NCBI GenBank assembly: GCA_965366625.1
Contig: CBDUGP010000019.1
Coordinates: 1 to 64,000, forward strand
Origin: JAUIJL01 sp965366625
Lineage (GTDB): Bacteria; Acidobacteriota; Thermoanaerobaculia; Multivoradales; J023
Length of the DNA: 64,000 nucleotides
Direction: 5' to 3'
Shown: positions 1-7,405 of the stretch, in pieces
Position numbering within the stretch: position 1 is the first letter of the stretch
Layout of the letters: every line of letters starts with the position of its first letter
Position numbers and translations under genes: made by a program
The notes under the pieces: model-generated
Database searches by the model: none
Told to the model about the DNA's origin: nothing
Seen by the model: only the letters and a program-made list of their open reading frames with translations

Positions 1-248
1 CGACGAAAAATTCGCTGCTCTCGCCGGCGCGAGACTTCCGCCACAGCCTGCTAGCTTTCTTCTTGAAAGCAAGATTCGGGCCGGGTTGCCGAGGTCTTGT
101 CGATGCCTCCGAGACGGCCGACTTGATGGCTCGGCTTCGGCTTCAATGTTAGATTACGATTAGACCGGCGCCGCTGCCGAGTTTCAATATCTCTCCGATG
201 ACAACGTCTCCCTGATGACAGCGTCTCCCCGATAACAGCGTCTCCCTG
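1..248. other. Upstream region of the gap operon, no supported gene
   Basis: No gene can be supported here. All three plus-strand frames are open for only short stretches. The second frame stays open from base 2 to a TAG at 162-164 and could be the tail of a gene starting before the window, but its translation resembles nothing I recognise. The last 60 bases hold a short tandem repeat described separately. Confidence 0.4.
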
Positions 249-257
249 ATGACGACG
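192..257. repeat. Four-copy short tandem repeat before gap
   Basis: Four consecutive near-identical units lie at 192-206 (15 bp), 207-223, 224-240 and 241-257 (17 bp each). Their consensus is TCTCCCTGATGACAGCG. The last unit contains an ATG at 249 that is in frame with the GAPDH gene, so the repeat overlaps the most upstream possible start. This is read directly from the sequence; any role is unknown. Confidence 0.85.
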
Positions 258-266
258 GTTGTTTCC

Positions 267-1298
267 ATGCCGATTCCTTTTGCCATCAACGGCCTCGGTC
301 GCATCGGCCGTGCGCTGACCCGCATCGCCCACTCGCGCCACGATCTCGAGCTGGTGGCGGTGAACGACTTGGCCGAGCCTTCGACCTTGGCTCGGCTGTT
401 GGCCCGTGATTCCATCCACGGTCGATTCGGGCCTCGGGTTGAGGCAGACGGAGACGTTCTGAAAATCGACGGTCGCCCGATTCGGGCTTTCCGTCACGCC
501 GAGCCGACCGACATCCCTTGGCAGCGCACCGGCGCCCGTTTGGTGGTCGATGCCACGGGCACAGCCACATCACGAGTGCGTGCGGCCGGACATTTGAGGC
601 CGAACGGGCCTCAGAAAGTCTTGATCAGCGCGATTTCTGAGGATGCGGACCTGATGATATGTCGCGGTCTCGAAGGCCCGGCCTACGATCCCGATCGACA
701 CCATGTGATCAGCAACGCTTCCTGCACCACCAATTGTTTGGTGCTGCTGTTAGACGTGCTCGACCGTGAATTCGGGATTGAGCACGCTTTGATGAATGAA
801 GTCCACAGCTATACCGGCAATCAGAATCTGGTCGACGGTGACCACCCGGACCCGCGCCGCGGGAGAGCAGCGGCAGTAAATATTGTGCCCACCCACACGG
901 CGGCGCCGTGGGCGGCCCAACAGCTGATGCCTGGCCTGAAAGGTCGGATAGAAGGGATCGCAGTGCGGGTGCCGACCCCCAATGTGGCATTGTTGGACTT
1001 GGTCGTGCGGTTGCGCGGCCCGGTCACGGTGGAAGCTGTACGCGCGAGCTTTCGTGCCGCCGCCGAAGGGCGATTGGCAGGTCTATTGGCGGTCAGCGAC
1101 GAGCCCTTAGTATCCAGCGACTACATCGGCGAGCCTTATTCGGCGATCGTAGATCTCGGTTTGATTCAACAGACGGGCGATGGGGACGCCGCCGACGGGT
1201 CACCCCTAGTCCGCGTGCCCGCCTGGTATGACAATGAATGGGGTTACGCCCAGCGCCTAGCGGACGTGGTAACCCAAATAGGAGAAAGCTTCCCATGA
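267..1298 (+). CDS. gap: Type I glyceraldehyde-3-phosphate dehydrogenase, divergent
   Basis: Cytosolic glycolytic enzyme that oxidises glyceraldehyde-3-phosphate with NAD(P) and phosphate to 1,3-bisphosphoglycerate. The NAD-binding motif INGLGRIGR lies at the extreme N-terminus. The catalytic block SNASCTTNC puts the nucleophilic Cys near residue 153, and the partner His is in HSYT near residue 180. Length is 343 aa, near the usual ~335. I chose ATG 267 because it places the NAD motif 6-7 residues in, as in the family; an in-frame ATG at 249 lies inside a tandem repeat. Neither has a clear ribosome site. It is first in an operon with pgk (ATGA overlap) and tpiA. It is divergent: the phosphate-site region usually reading TTTGAA reads PTHTAAPWAA here. 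Two further paralogues lie at the end of the window. An erythrose-4-phosphate dehydrogenase role is less likely given the operon. Confidence 0.9.
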   Translation: MPIPFAINGLGRIGRALTRIAHSRHDLELVAVNDLAEPSTLARLLARDSIHGRFGPRVEADGDVLKIDGRPIRAFRHAEPTDIPWQRTGARLVVDATGTATSRVRAAGHLRPNGPQKVLISAISEDADLMICRGLEGPAYDPDRHHVISNASCTTNCLVLLLDVLDREFGIEHALMNEVHSYTGNQNLVDGDHPDPRRGRAAAVNIVPTHTAAPWAAQQLMPGLKGRIEGIAVRVPTPNVALLDLVVRLRGPVTVEAVRASFRAAAEGRLAGLLAVSDEPLVSSDYIGEPYSAIVDLGLIQQTGDGDAADGSPLVRVPAWYDNEWGYAQRLADVVTQIGESFP

Positions 1299-2494
1299 GT
1301 CTCTTGACCCTCGATGACCTCGAACCCTCGCAGATTTCCGGCAAGCGCGTGCTGGTCAGGGTCGACTTCAATGTGCCGTTGGCCGACGGCAAAGTTGCCG
1401 ATGCGACCCGTTTGGAAGAAGCGCTGCCGACCCTTGTCGAGCTGACGAAGGCGGGGGCACGGGTTGTGCTGGCTTCCCATTGCGGGCGACCCAAGGGCCA
1501 ACCCCTGGCGGAATTCAGCTTGAGGCCGGTGGCAGCTGAGCTTTCGAGATTGGTCGGAAAATCGGTGGCTTTCGCCGACGATTGCGTCGGTGGGCCGGCC
1601 GAGGATGCGGTTGCAGCTTTGCAAGACGGTGAGCTTTTGCTGCTGGAGAATTTGCGCTTTCACGCTGGGGAGACCCAAAACGACCCGGATTTTGCCGACC
1701 GACTCGCGGCGCTCGCAGATACGTTCGTGCTCGATGCTTTCGGTACTGCCCACCGGGCCCATGCGTCGGTGGTCGGATTGGCGGAGCGCCTCCAGGCGAA
1801 AGCGGCAGGACGGTTGTTGGCCCGCGAGGTGGAGGCCTTGGGATCGCTGTTGGGCGAGCCGGCTCGGCCGTTCGTCGGCATCCTGGGGGGAGCCAAAATC
1901 GAGGGCAAGATCGACACCTTGGAGAACCTCCTACCGCGGCTGGACGTGCTGTTGCTCGGCGGCGGAATGGCCAACACCTTCCTCGCGGCCCTGGGTTACG
2001 AAATGGGAAATTCGTTGGTGGAACGGGAGCGGGTCGATTTGGCCGCCGACATCTTGCGTCGGGCGGAAGCGGGAAGCACGACAGTGATGCTACCGACGGA
2101 CGTGGTCGTGACCGACGATTTTGCCGAGCCCAAACGGGTGGAAACCGTGCCCGCGGATTCCATTCCCGTCGGCATGTTGGCGGTGGACATAGGCGAGCAG
2201 ACACGGCGAGCCTTCGTCGAAGCCTGCGCCGATGCGGGAACCCTCTTCTGGAACGGCCCGCTCGGAGTGTTTGAAAAGCCCCCGTTCGATTTGGGCACCT
2301 CCGCGGTGGCTGAGGGGCTACGGCAGTGCAAGGGATTCACCGTGATCGGAGGCGGTGAGACCGTCGCTGCGGTGCGGCGGGCCGGGGTGGCCGATCAGCT
2401 GGGTCATGTGTCCACCGGCGGCGGGGCGTCGCTCGATCTTCTGGCCGGTAAGGCACTGCCGGGCATCGTCGCTCTGTCGAGAAAGGAGAGCTGA
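1295..2494 (+). CDS. pgk: Phosphoglycerate kinase
   Basis: Transfers the acyl phosphate of 1,3-bisphosphoglycerate to ADP in cytosolic glycolysis, acting on the product of the preceding gene. Family blocks are visible in order: RVDFNVP near the N-terminus, GRPKG, ENLRFH, DAFGTAHRAHAS, GGAKIEGKI, WNGPLGVFE, and the nucleotide-binding IGGGETVAA with STGGGASL near the C-terminus. At 399 aa it is full length. The start is ATG 1295, preceded by AGGAG at 1280-1284 and overlapping the gap stop by four bases (ATGA), so translational coupling is likely. A longer in-frame start at 1238 would overlap gap by about 60 bases and lacks support. One variation is HCGRP where HLGRP is common. Confidence 0.97.
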   Translation: MSLLTLDDLEPSQISGKRVLVRVDFNVPLADGKVADATRLEEALPTLVELTKAGARVVLASHCGRPKGQPLAEFSLRPVAAELSRLVGKSVAFADDCVGGPAEDAVAALQDGELLLLENLRFHAGETQNDPDFADRLAALADTFVLDAFGTAHRAHASVVGLAERLQAKAAGRLLAREVEALGSLLGEPARPFVGILGGAKIEGKIDTLENLLPRLDVLLLGGGMANTFLAALGYEMGNSLVERERVDLAADILRRAEAGSTTVMLPTDVVVTDDFAEPKRVETVPADSIPVGMLAVDIGEQTRRAFVEACADAGTLFWNGPLGVFEKPPFDLGTSAVAEGLRQCKGFTVIGGGETVAAVRRAGVADQLGHVSTGGGASLDLLAGKALPGIVALSRKES

Positions 2495-2496
2495 TC

Positions 2497-3261
2497 ATGG
2501 GCCGAATCCCGATTCTCGCTGCCAATTGGAAAATGAATCTGCAACGGGCCGAGGCGACCGCATTTTGCGAGCAGCTTCGCGGCTCTTTGGCCGAGGGGGG
2601 AGGCGACGGGGTCGAGGTGCTGATTTTTCCCTCGTTCCCTTTGCTCGATACGGTGGCGCAAGGTCTTGCCGCCGGCACCGCGTCCCTCGGCGGCCAGGAT
2701 GTGCACCCGGAAGCTTCAGGCGCCCACACGGGCGATGTGTCGGCAGCCCAGTTGGCCGACGCCGGCTGTTCTTGGGTTTTGTGTGGCCACAGCGAGCGAC
2801 GCCGGGACCACGGAGAGTCTAACGAGTGGATCGGTCGCAAGGTCAAAGCGGCCCAGGACGCGGGTTTGATCCCCTTGATCTGTGTCGGCGAAACCCGGGA
2901 GGAACGAAGTGAAGGGCGCACTTTCGAGGTGCTGGAGCGACAAGTCTCGGCGGCCTTGGAAGGGTCGTCTGCTCAATTCGAGCTGGCTTACGAACCGGTT
3001 TGGGCCATCGGCACCGGCGAGACCGCGACCCCGGAGATGGCCCAGGAAGCCCATGCCTTCTTGCGTCGGCTGCTGGGCGAGAAGCTCGGCTCAGAGCGGG
3101 CGTCCGAGGTTAGGATTCTCTACGGTGGCTCCGCCAAACCCGAGAACGTCGAGCAGCTCTATGCCGAAAACGACATCGACGGCTTCCTTGTCGGCGGTGC
3201 AAGCCTTGACTCAAAAAAATTCTCGGCTATGATGCGCTCTTGCGCCCGCTCCGCGCCCTAG
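2497..3261 (+). CDS. tpiA: Triosephosphate isomerase
   Basis: Interconverts dihydroxyacetone phosphate and glyceraldehyde-3-phosphate in glycolysis and gluconeogenesis. The (beta/alpha)8 signature residues are visible: N-terminal AANWKMN with substrate-binding Asn and Lys, GHSERR with the electrophilic His, AYEPVWAIGTG with the catalytic Glu, and the phosphate-binding YGGSAKPEN and VGGASL near the end. Length is 254 aa, typical. It starts two bases after the pgk stop with AGGAG inside the pgk end, so it belongs to the same operon. No missing catalytic residues are seen. Confidence 0.97.
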   Translation: MGRIPILAANWKMNLQRAEATAFCEQLRGSLAEGGGDGVEVLIFPSFPLLDTVAQGLAAGTASLGGQDVHPEASGAHTGDVSAAQLADAGCSWVLCGHSERRRDHGESNEWIGRKVKAAQDAGLIPLICVGETREERSEGRTFEVLERQVSAALEGSSAQFELAYEPVWAIGTGETATPEMAQEAHAFLRRLLGEKLGSERASEVRILYGGSAKPENVEQLYAENDIDGFLVGGASLDSKKFSAMMRSCARSAP

Positions 3262-3329
3262 GGAACTTCTGTCCTTGGGCCACGCCAGGTCGCCCGATCC
3301 ACGGGTGACGACTCCGGAGGAAAACCGAA

Positions 3330-3821
3330 ATGACTTTCTTGGTTTACACGCTTCACGTGTTGATCTGCTTCTTTTTGATCGCCGTGGTGCTTCTACAACA
3401 AGGCAAAGGTGCCGATCTTTCCGTTTTTGGCGGCGGCGGCACTCAAACCGCTTTCGGCGCCCGAGGTGCCGCGACTGTGCTGCACAAGATGACGGTCGGC
3501 TCGTTCATCGCCTTCATCGTCACCACGCTCTTCATCGGTGTTTTGCAAACACGTGAAGACAGCAGTGAGGTCTTCGGCGGATTGCCGGATACCGTTGAGG
3601 CTTCGGCCGAGGCTGAAGAGCCCGTCGAAGAAGCTGCCGGTGCGTTGCCGACCGACGCCGACAGCGAAGAAGCTGCCGGCGAGACTGCAGCTCCAGCCGA
3701 GGACGTGGCAGCTCCTGCTGAAGGTGGAGACACCGAGGGGGACTCCCCTGACGCCGAGGCGCCGGCAGCCGCCGATGAGCCTGGCGACGACGTTGCTGAT
3801 CCGGCTCAGTCGGACGGCTGA
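3330..3821 (+). CDS. secG: Preprotein translocase subunit SecG with long acidic tail
   Basis: SecG is the small accessory subunit of the SecYEG channel in the inner membrane. Two membrane segments are visible, at about residues 3-22 and 50-70, separated by the glycine-rich cytoplasmic loop containing QQGKGADLS and FGGGG, the best-conserved part of the family. GGAGGA at 3314-3319 is a good ribosome site for ATG 3330. Length is 163 aa, against roughly 70-120 usually; the excess is a C-terminal tail of about 80 residues made mostly of Ala, Glu, Asp, Pro and Gly. It is last in the gap-pgk-tpiA run, an order seen in many bacteria, and a hairpin follows. The tail is probably disordered; its role is unknown. 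Confidence 0.93.
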   Translation: MTFLVYTLHVLICFFLIAVVLLQQGKGADLSVFGGGGTQTAFGARGAATVLHKMTVGSFIAFIVTTLFIGVLQTREDSSEVFGGLPDTVEASAEAEEPVEEAAGALPTDADSEEAAGETAAPAEDVAAPAEGGDTEGDSPDAEAPAAADEPGDDVADPAQSDG

Positions 3822-3850
3822 CCGCGATTGAGGTCAATGGTGACGGCAAT

Positions 3851-3883
3851 GAAAGCGCGGGAGCAAAAATATCCCGCGCTTTC
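3851..3883 (+). terminator. Hairpin ending the gap-secG operon
   Basis: A perfect 12-bp stem (GAAAGCGCGGGA with TCCCGCGCTTTC) encloses a 9-base A-rich loop, 30 bases after secG. The T-run after it is weak (TCTT), so efficiency is uncertain. Confidence 0.7.
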
Positions 3884-3885
3884 TC

Positions 3886-3915
3886 TTGCCAAGCTTACCG
3901 GCTTCTGAATAGAAT
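3886..3915 (+). promoter_or_regulatory. Sigma-70-type promoter of tRNA-Leu
   Basis: TTGCCA at 3886-3891 and TAGAAT at 3910-3915 are separated by 18 bases and stand 10 bases before the tRNA 5' end. Spacing and placement fit a stable-RNA promoter. Confidence 0.65.
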
Positions 3916-3925
3916 CTCGCTCCTC

Positions 3926-4012
3926 GCCGAAGTGGCGGAATTGGTAGACGCGCACGGTTGAGGGCCGTGTGGGGTAAAACCCGTGTCGGTTCGAGTCCGA
4001 CCTTCGGCACCA
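3926..4012 (+). tRNA. tRNA-Leu (anticodon GAG)
   Basis: An 87-base class II tRNA. The acceptor stem pairs GCCGAAG with CTTCGGC, the D-arm contains TTGGTAGACGC, and the anticodon stem CACGG/CCGTG (3953-3957/3965-3969) encloses loop TTGAGGG, giving anticodon GAG at 3960-3962. A long variable arm is present, as expected for leucine. The T-arm contains GGTTCGAGTCC, and the CCA end is encoded. It reads CUC and CUU codons. Confidence 0.97.
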
Positions 4013-4079
4013 ATGCTTTCCAACATCAGGTCTTCCGCCAGACCTTCGCAGCTGGAGTTTACTACCCGGCCGCATACTT

Positions 4080-4108
4080 AAGCCCGCCGTTCCCAACGGC
4101 GGGCTTTT
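4080..4108 (+). terminator. Rho-independent terminator after tRNA-Leu
   Basis: A perfect 12-bp stem, AAGCCCGCCGTT with AACGGCGGGCTT, encloses a CCC loop and is followed by TT. It sits about 70 bases after the tRNA and faces the csp gene. Confidence 0.85.
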
Positions 4109-4263
4109 CTCATGCAGGCAAGGAGTCGTGGGTGAAATACGCCGGCGCAGAGGATTGTTGGAATTAAAAGCCCGTTGCAGAAAAAGCGCGGGCATTGCCC
4201 TTGTTGCATTACGTCGCCTCGCGACGGTGTCGACTGTGATTTTCCTACTCAACGGGGAATAGA

Positions 4264-4563
4264 GTGACTGCCACGCCTGATCTTCATCCGCAGCTATTCA
4301 CCGATCCTGACTCCGACTCCGATCCCGACTGTCCGATGTTCGGTGTCGTCAAGTGGTTCAGCCCAGCTAAGGGTTATGGCTTCATCGAAAAGTCGGCCCC
4401 AGGAGAACGTCTCACCGCCGGCGGTGGGCGGGCCGTGGAAATTTTTGTCCACCACTCTAATGTTTCGTCCGCCGGCAGTCCCTTGGTTGCGGGCGATCGC
4501 GTGCGATTTGAGCTTGCGGTGGGCCCCAAGGGGCCCTTCGCCCACCGTGTCGTACGTTCGTGA
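4264..4563 (+). CDS. Cold-shock domain protein with N-terminal extension
   Basis: Small single-stranded nucleic-acid-binding protein, probably an RNA chaperone or transcription antiterminator. The OB-fold cold-shock domain spans about residues 25-99, with FGVVKWFSPAKGYGFI (RNP1-like KGYGFI) and IFVHHSN (RNP2-like). A loop of about 12 residues between the two motifs is longer than in CspA. The start is GTG 4264 after GGGGAA; it gives an acidic, Asp- and Pro-rich extension of 24 residues before Met25. Met25 would give the classic ~75-residue form and cannot be excluded. Its stop overlaps the mobA start (GTGA), which suggests the two are cotranslated. Confidence 0.9.
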   Translation: MTATPDLHPQLFTDPDSDSDPDCPMFGVVKWFSPAKGYGFIEKSAPGERLTAGGGRAVEIFVHHSNVSSAGSPLVAGDRVRFELAVGPKGPFAHRVVRS

Positions 4564-5246
4564 GAGAGCAGCCTGCTGAGCAGGTGGTCGGTGTTGTGCT
4601 GGCCGGGGGGAGATCTCGGCGCATGGGGCGCGACAAGAATTTCGTCAGCTTGCCGTTCGGCGACGGTCGAGGTTTGCTCCAATGGGCTGCGGACCGAATT
4701 GCTGAGGTCTGTGTGGAATGGCTGGTGGCCGATGGTGGGCGCGAGCTGTTGCCGGGAGCCCGCTCCGTGACCGACGGGCCGGGAGCCGGGCCGGCGGCAG
4801 GGCTCTTGGGCGCGTTCGAGCACGCACGGGGTCGGCGCCTCTTGGCCTTGGCGTGTGATCTGCCCCTCGTACCGTCGGCCTTCTTGCGTTTCCTGTCGCG
4901 GCAATCGGGAGATTGGGTGGTGCCGGCTACCGAACAGGGGCTGGAGCCCATGTGTGCCGTTTACGGTCCGCGGGCTATCGAGCGCTTGCGGCAGCGGGCT
5001 CTGGAGGGCAAGAGATCGCTGAAGGGTTTGGCAGAGAGCCATCCGAGACTCGATGTGCGTCGAATTTATGGTCGAGACTGGCTCGACGATTGGGTGGCGA
5101 CAACGGATTCGGGCTCGCTGGGAGGGTCAGATGTCGTGTTCTCCAACCTCAATCGGCCCCAAGATCTGGATCTCGTCCGAGAGTGTTTTGCGAATGCCGC
5201 TTTGCGGCAGGGCAATTTCTTGCGGCTAGACTCGACAAGAGGATAA
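4560..5246 (+). CDS. mobA: Molybdenum cofactor guanylyltransferase MobA
   Basis: Attaches GMP from GTP to molybdopterin, building the MGD cofactor needed by DMSO-reductase-family enzymes such as the one at 23149. The nucleotidyltransferase signature LAGGRSRRMGRDK stands near residue 15. LALACDLPLV near the middle holds the metal-binding Asp region, and PMCAVY follows. Length is 228 aa, slightly above the usual ~195; the extra is at the C-terminus. The GTG start overlaps the csp stop by four bases. Other moa/moe genes are not in the window. Confidence 0.92.
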   Translation: MREQPAEQVVGVVLAGGRSRRMGRDKNFVSLPFGDGRGLLQWAADRIAEVCVEWLVADGGRELLPGARSVTDGPGAGPAAGLLGAFEHARGRRLLALACDLPLVPSAFLRFLSRQSGDWVVPATEQGLEPMCAVYGPRAIERLRQRALEGKRSLKGLAESHPRLDVRRIYGRDWLDDWVATTDSGSLGGSDVVFSNLNRPQDLDLVRECFANAALRQGNFLRLDSTRG

Positions 5247-5484
5247 ACTTCAGCTATTCGGTGTGGCCTTCGGAAAATCCCCAGCAGCTCGCCAGTTAAG
5301 TTGCGCCAGCGCTAAGTTACGCTAGCTAAGTGGCTGAGTCTAAATCCGGCGGTCCCCTACGCGCCGCGCGGTCTGACCCCCTCGGTTTAAACCTCCAAGT
5401 GTGGACGGCCCGTTGCTCGCCCCCTTCGCGCGGTATGTTCCGCTTCAATTTATGTTGTGTCGATTTCGACATTAGGAGATAGAG
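5247..5484. other. Spacer before gltA
   Basis: No gene is seen. It contains loosely repeated GCTAAGT or GTTAAGT words at about 5295-5332, and an inverted repeat next to the gltA ribosome site, listed separately. Confidence 0.5.
5458..5471 (+). promoter_or_regulatory. Perfect inverted repeat before the gltA ribosome site
   Basis: TGTCGA-TT-TCGACA is a perfect 6-2-6 inverted repeat ending three bases before AGGAG (5474-5478). It could be an operator or a small mRNA hairpin affecting initiation. The sequence is seen; the function is inferred. Confidence 0.4.
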
Positions 5485-6759
5485 ATGGCCTCAGCCAAGC
5501 TGCAGTTGGATGGCAAGGAGTATGAGTTACCGACCGTGGTCGGATCGGAGGGTGAGGTAGGAGTCGACATCAGCAAGCTGCGTGCCCAGTCGAAGGCCAT
5601 TACCCTCGACGCCGGTTACGGCAACACAGGCAGCTGCACCAGCGGCATCACTTTTATCGATGGCGAAAATGGCATCCTGCGCTATCGCGGTTATCCGATC
5701 GAAGCCATCGCCGAGAACGCGACTTTTTCAGAGATTTCTTATCTGTTGCTCAATGGCGACCTGCCGAACGTCGCCCAGCTCGAGGACTTCGATGAGGGCT
5801 TGACCTACCACAGCATGTTGCATGAGGACATGAAGAAGTTCTTCGAGGGTTACCCCCCGACCGCCCATCCCATGGCGATCCTCTCCTCGATGGTGGCTTC
5901 GTTGTCTGCCTACTACCCCGGGGCCAACCTGGAAGCGAAATTCGACCTCAACATCACGCGCCTGCTGGCCAAGGCGATTACCATCGCGGCCTTCTCTTAC
6001 AAGAAGTCCATTGGCCAGCCGTTCATGTATCCGCGCAACGATCTTTCCTATACGGCCCGATTCCTGAACATGATGTTCGCCGTCCCGGCCGAGCCTTACG
6101 AGGTGAATCCGGTGTTGGAGCGGGCGCTCAACATGCTGCTCATTCTGCACGCCGACCATGAGCAGAATTGCTCCACTTCCACAGTTCGAATGGTGGGCTC
6201 GTCCGGCGCCAATATCTACGCTTCGATCGCGGCCGGCATCTGTGCCCTTTGGGGCCCCTTGCACGGTGGAGCCAATCAGAAGGTGATCGAGATGTTGCGC
6301 ATGATCGAGGACGACGGCGGTGGCTATCAGAAGTTCGTCGACAAGGCCAAGGACAAGGACGATGACTTCCGCCTGATGGGTTTCGGGCACCGGGTTTACA
6401 AGAACTTTGATCCCAGGGCGCGGATCTTGAAAAAGGCCGCGGACGAGGTGCTCGAAGAACTCGGCATCGACGATCCGCTGCTGGAAATCGCTAAGAATCT
6501 CGAGCGGGTTGCTCTTGAGGACGAATATTTCATCGAGCGCCGCCTCTACCCCAACGTGGATTTCTATAGCGGCATCATCTACAGCGCCATGGGAATCCCG
6601 GTGAATATGTTCACGGTGATGTTCGCATTGGGCAGAATGCCCGGTTGGCTGGCTCATTGGAAGGAGCTGCGGCGCGACCCGGGCACCCGCATCAACCGGC
6701 CTCGACAGATATACACCGGTGCCACCGAGCGTCCATTCAAACCGATCGGCGAGCGGTGA
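5485..6759 (+). CDS. gltA: Citrate synthase
   Basis: Condenses acetyl-CoA and oxaloacetate to citrate at the entry to the TCA cycle. The catalytic triad regions are visible: LHGGANQKV (His), GFGHRVYKNFDPRA (His and Arg), and VDFYSGI (Asp). An N-terminal beta-rich extension of about 50 residues and a length of 424 aa match the hexameric Gram-negative type of about 427 aa. The start is ATG 5485, seven bases after AGGAG. It appears monocistronic: a spacer with an inverted repeat precedes it and a strong hairpin follows. Confidence 0.97.
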   Translation: MASAKLQLDGKEYELPTVVGSEGEVGVDISKLRAQSKAITLDAGYGNTGSCTSGITFIDGENGILRYRGYPIEAIAENATFSEISYLLLNGDLPNVAQLEDFDEGLTYHSMLHEDMKKFFEGYPPTAHPMAILSSMVASLSAYYPGANLEAKFDLNITRLLAKAITIAAFSYKKSIGQPFMYPRNDLSYTARFLNMMFAVPAEPYEVNPVLERALNMLLILHADHEQNCSTSTVRMVGSSGANIYASIAAGICALWGPLHGGANQKVIEMLRMIEDDGGGYQKFVDKAKDKDDDFRLMGFGHRVYKNFDPRARILKKAADEVLEELGIDDPLLEIAKNLERVALEDEYFIERRLYPNVDFYSGIIYSAMGIPVNMFTVMFALGRMPGWLAHWKELRRDPGTRINRPRQIYTGATERPFKPIGER

Positions 6760-6778
6760 TTCCGGCCTTTCCGAGCTG

Positions 6779-6806
6779 AAAAAAGGCGCCTCACGGCGCC
6801 TTTTTT
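6779..6806. terminator. Bidirectional terminator after gltA
   Basis: The stem AAAAAAGGCGCC with GGCGCCTTTTTT encloses a TCAC loop. It has T-runs on both strands and lies between convergent gltA and the minus-strand gene at 6828. Confidence 0.92.
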
Positions 6807-6827
6807 GCTGGGCATATCCGGCCGTCG

Positions 6828-7085
6828 CTAATTCGGTCTCGGATTCTCCTCTTCGATCAGGTTGGCCAAGTCTTTCAACGTCTCGATCACCGGTCGCACT
6901 TCGTCGTCGAGAGCTGCGGAGATTCGACTCTGGACGACCGCTTCCAGATTCAGCGCTTCGTCGGTCTCGGCCGCATAGCGGGCCCCTTCCAGCTCATCGG
7001 TCAGCTGGCGAAGCTTGCGCTCCCATCGTTCTAGAATTTCGGCGAGGACATCGAGTCCATTGCCGATATCGGAAACCGTAGTCAC
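6828..7085 (-). CDS. Small coiled-coil protein of unknown function
   Basis: This 85-residue protein is not one I recognise. It is almost wholly helical in appearance, rich in Glu, Leu, Ala and Arg with heptad-like spacing over about residues 10-80, and has no signal peptide or membrane segment. The GTG start at 7085 is preceded on the minus strand by GGGAGA at suitable spacing, and the end abuts the gltA terminator, so a real gene is likely. Nothing around it suggests a function. Confidence 0.65.
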   Translation of the reverse strand: MTTVSDIGNGLDVLAEILERWERKLRQLTDELEGARYAAETDEALNLEAVVQSRISAALDDEVRPVIETLKDLANLIEEENPRPN

Positions 7086-7405
7086 CCCGTGTCTCCCTTG
7101 CAGAGTCCATGCTTGCAGAGTTCATTGGCAGCGCTGAGCCGTCGAGCGTTCAGCGCCGTTCGAGCATTGGGCAGTTTAGGGGGCTGCGGGGGCGGGTCAA
7201 AAAGAGTGTCCGGATTTTGATTTGCGGTTCGCCAGGGTGTTTAAGCAACGAGCCAATGCGGACGTTTTCCCGTCGTTTTTCAGGGAATAACCGACCGACC
7301 GGACGAAAAATCAGCACGATCTGCCGAATCACCTCTGCCGATCCGCTGCCGGTTCACGTTTGAACCGCTCACCTTGAAGCCCGAACAAACCGCCGGTAAT
7401 TCGGT
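7086..7405. other. 320-bp spacer, no gene seen
   Basis: It separates two minus-strand genes. Short open frames exist on both strands but lack ribosome sites or recognisable protein features. I see no clear hairpin or repeat. It presumably holds the promoter of the small coiled-coil gene. Confidence 0.4.

Noticed and set aside
2..164. 3' end of a gene entering from before the window
   Set aside because: The frame is open but short, resembles no protein I know, and other frames are nearly as open; too weak to list as a gene.
192..257. CRISPR array
   Set aside because: Repeat units are contiguous, 15-17 bases, with no spacers and no cas genes nearby; it is a simple tandem repeat.
5728..6657. 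309-aa open frame antisense to citrate synthase
   Set aside because: The sense strand encodes an intact gltA with all catalytic motifs; the antisense frame is a by-product of third-position GC bias.
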